From assembly GCF_901709675.1 (NCBI RefSeq), contig NC_051096.1, positions 8,459,001 to 8,523,000 of the forward strand: DNA of 64,000 nt, given 5' to 3'. Each line of letters begins with the position of its first letter. The first letter of the stretch is position 1. Both the position numbers and the translations under genes were made by a program. The notes below the pieces were generated by a model. It ran no database searches. It worked only from the letters and a program-made list of their open reading frames with translations, and was not told the origin of the DNA. Of the stretch, positions 59,765 to 64,000 are shown one piece after another. Origin of the DNA: Syngnathus acus (Eukaryota > Chordata > Actinopteri > Syngnathiformes > Syngnathidae).

Positions 59765-61827
59765 GAGTTGACAAAGACAAGTGCTTGTGATCTCATGCTG
59801 CAGGAAGAAAGTCATCACCGAGGCAGTAGCCCAGCCACGAAGCGCTCTTTTCAGCAGATGTCGTCATACTTTGCTTTGCGAACGCAACACCTTCACCTTC
59901 AGGCTAGCTCATTCCAGCTGCGGCAACATGTTAAGAGACTTCATTGTCTGGCGTAGCCGCTCATTTTTCTGAAAGCCGTGGGCCCTTGATGGGACGCAGT
60001 GAATAGAATCACCTGCGCCCCATTGCAACAGGATGTTTGCGTTAGCTGCAGAAGAAGAAAAAAAGCATTGTGATCACTTTGCTGGTTGTGATTTACGGCA
60101 GTGTGTGCTCAAGTCTATACAGGCTTGGGGCCACTTTGTTCCAGGGGATCTAAAGGGATCCGGAATCGTCGAGCTTCACAAAAATAGACTGGCACAAAGG
60201 CCCGTTTTGTGATGCACTCAATGGCTTGAAATAGTTCGCAAGGAGTGTTTGCGCTCTCTCCTGCAGACACAGCACACTTATGAAAAGAAAAGAAACAAGT
60301 TTCAATTTCACCTCTTCCCTTACCTGTACAAGCCATGTCAAGTAGACAAAAATTGGTGCATAAAGTGTGAGGGTCAAAAGTCAAGCTAAGGTTGAGGTGG
60401 CCCATTCCAGCACACATTAAGAATCCAGGCAAGAGAGGAGAAAACAACAGCGCTCTTTGTTCCTCATCAGGTGTTAGGTGGCAACACACTGAAAGTGCAC
60501 GTGATAGCCTTGTCGCTAACCGTGACCTCATCCCTAACCCGGTCGACGTGCTCTTCAATTACGCACATGGTCAAAACAAGACCAAGTAGGATGCCCGGAG
60601 TAGCGCTTGCTATTTACGTATAAACCAAAGCAGTTGTCTGTCACAACATACGCACGCAAAAAAGGTCATCGTCAGCACGTATGGATGTGCGCACATGTCC
60701 ATGCTCCAAATCATGCAGCAGCATCCAGACAAAGACCGGCTACCGAAACAGGTGAGCCGAGAACCCAGGTGTGGTGTCTCCTTACCATGGCAGGCTTTCC
60801 CAGGCCTCGCTGACAGTCACTTGACGCAACGTGGCCTCCTCATCTTTTGATAATACTGAAAAGGAATCCACTCCAAATCTGCCAGACTGATTTGGCCTTC
60901 AAAATGCTCTCTGGTTACGACCTCAAAAACCACGTTTGTCACATTCCGTCATCACACAGAGAGTTGTGATAATAGCAGTCTGGTGTACAAAAAGAAAAGT
61001 ACCTGAGGGTCTTCCAAAGAAGCCCATCAGTCATTTGATCCTACAGAATGTTTTCTTGATTTTTACGTCTCACAAACGGGATATTTGAACTGGAGCTACG
61101 CTGCTTCGAGCAGACCGTGAGTTACGACTCTCTTGACAGGCGGTCTGACAGCAGCCATGCTTTCTTTTTGTGCGATATGGAGCACCCTGGTGGGTGACAA
61201 GGGTCACCTGGATCCCATGGGAGACGGAGAACAATGTCGTCTGGACCACGGGCTTCTATGGAAATCCAAGGCATTGCCCAAGGATGTTCATTGTGTGCAA
61301 AGAAAGTAAGTCTTTTGAGAAGCCATCTTCATCGCTCTTCACTCTCTGATCCTGTTTACGCCTTTTTTTGTGGAATTCTTCTTTTATAACACGACAAAAG
61401 CCACAAAATATATACGTATATATATATATATATATATATGAGAGGTAGTTATTTATTCACGTATTTAACACTGTGGTTGCTTTACAAATATTAGACTGTA
61501 TTATTATGATATTGTTATACTACCAAAAAGAAAATCACTAGCTATTGTTCTTTTGATGCGCAAACACACAAGACCACCGATGGATCCAGTCGAAGATCTG
61601 AGTTTGTATCCGACCACACGCTCCACCTCCATTCGGGTTCAAAAGGCAACTTCCTGGGTTATTTTTCCAACGGCGTGCTTCGAGCACAGCTGACATTTCA
61701 TTCTCTAGCACCATCAAGAGGGAACGCTCGTTTGTCATTCTGTCATTCTGTGTGCTGAAATTCTCGGAAAGATCTTTTTTTTTGCCTGCTGGATGAAAAT
61801 AGGATTTGCGCCTCCGCTGGTTCCTCT
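59765..61827. other. sostdc1-ankmy2 spacer with unassigned exon-like blocks
   Basis: On the minus strand, 60385-60324 is bounded by CAACCTTAG and GTAAGG. A second block from 60260 downward, after GTGTCTGCAG, can be read in phase with it and stops at 60115-60117. On the plus strand, 61152-61305 is bounded by CTGACAG and GTAAGT. None of the translations matches a family I know. LRRC72, which lies between SOSTDC1 and ANKMY2 in human, is not recognisable here. A (TA)n tract occupies about 61411-61439. Confidence 0.3.
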
Positions 61828-63901
<2,074 letters not shown>

Positions 63902-64000
63902 CTTTTTGAAACAAATTAGAAATACGGCACAGGAGTAAACATCGACAGCGATTGACGTGCTAAAGAGGAAATGATCCTCTGTTTGCCACATGAACTTGTT

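Overview
The window is vertebrate nuclear DNA, almost certainly from a teleost fish. It holds intron-rich genes with GT-AG junctions, compact intergenic spaces, hAT- and Tc1-like repeat debris, a tRNA-derived SINE, and many long tetranucleotide microsatellites. There are no prokaryotic operons, CRISPR arrays or phage genes. The species cannot be named from the sequence alone. Genes were recognised by reading the translated exons against remembered vertebrate families, and exon limits were set by splice consensus and phase.

Layout. 1-15.6 kb: GC-rich 5' end and probable long first intron of gatad2b. 15.57-21.49 kb (+): gatad2b, ten coding exons. 21.5-31 kb: long AT-rich 3' UTR-like tract and spacer. 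31.29-33.1 kb (+): txnip, with a glucose-response-like promoter. 34.2-36.0 kb: a nested repeat block built from hAT-like and Tc1-like pieces. 36.09-38.49 kb (-): a non-coding, multi-exon, 5'TOP-like gene whose introns carry box H/ACA and box C/D snoRNA candidates; this is the most interesting object in the window. 38.6-38.8 kb: tRNA-derived SINE. 39.57-42.2 kb (-): chtop, head-to-head with snapin (+, 42.29-43.22 kb) across a CRE/ETS promoter. 44.3-49.8 kb (+): smad4. 52.33-53.82 kb (+): pex11b with a 212-bp hAT MITE in intron 2. 55.19-58.27 kb (-): ilf2. 58.94-59.62 kb (+): sostdc1. 61.83-64.0 kb (-): ankmy2, cut by the window end.

Gene relations. chtop, snapin, ilf2 and gatad2b are neighbours in human 1q21.3, and txnip and pex11b lie in human 1q21.1, so this is largely one ancestral block. 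smad4 and the sostdc1-ankmy2 pair (neighbours on human 7p21) are joined to it here. The genes do not form one pathway. They are chromatin repression (gatad2b), mRNA export and RNA binding (chtop, ilf2), vesicle and lysosome docking (snapin), BMP/TGF-beta/Wnt signalling (smad4, sostdc1), metabolism and redox (txnip), peroxisome division (pex11b) and ciliary signalling (ankmy2).
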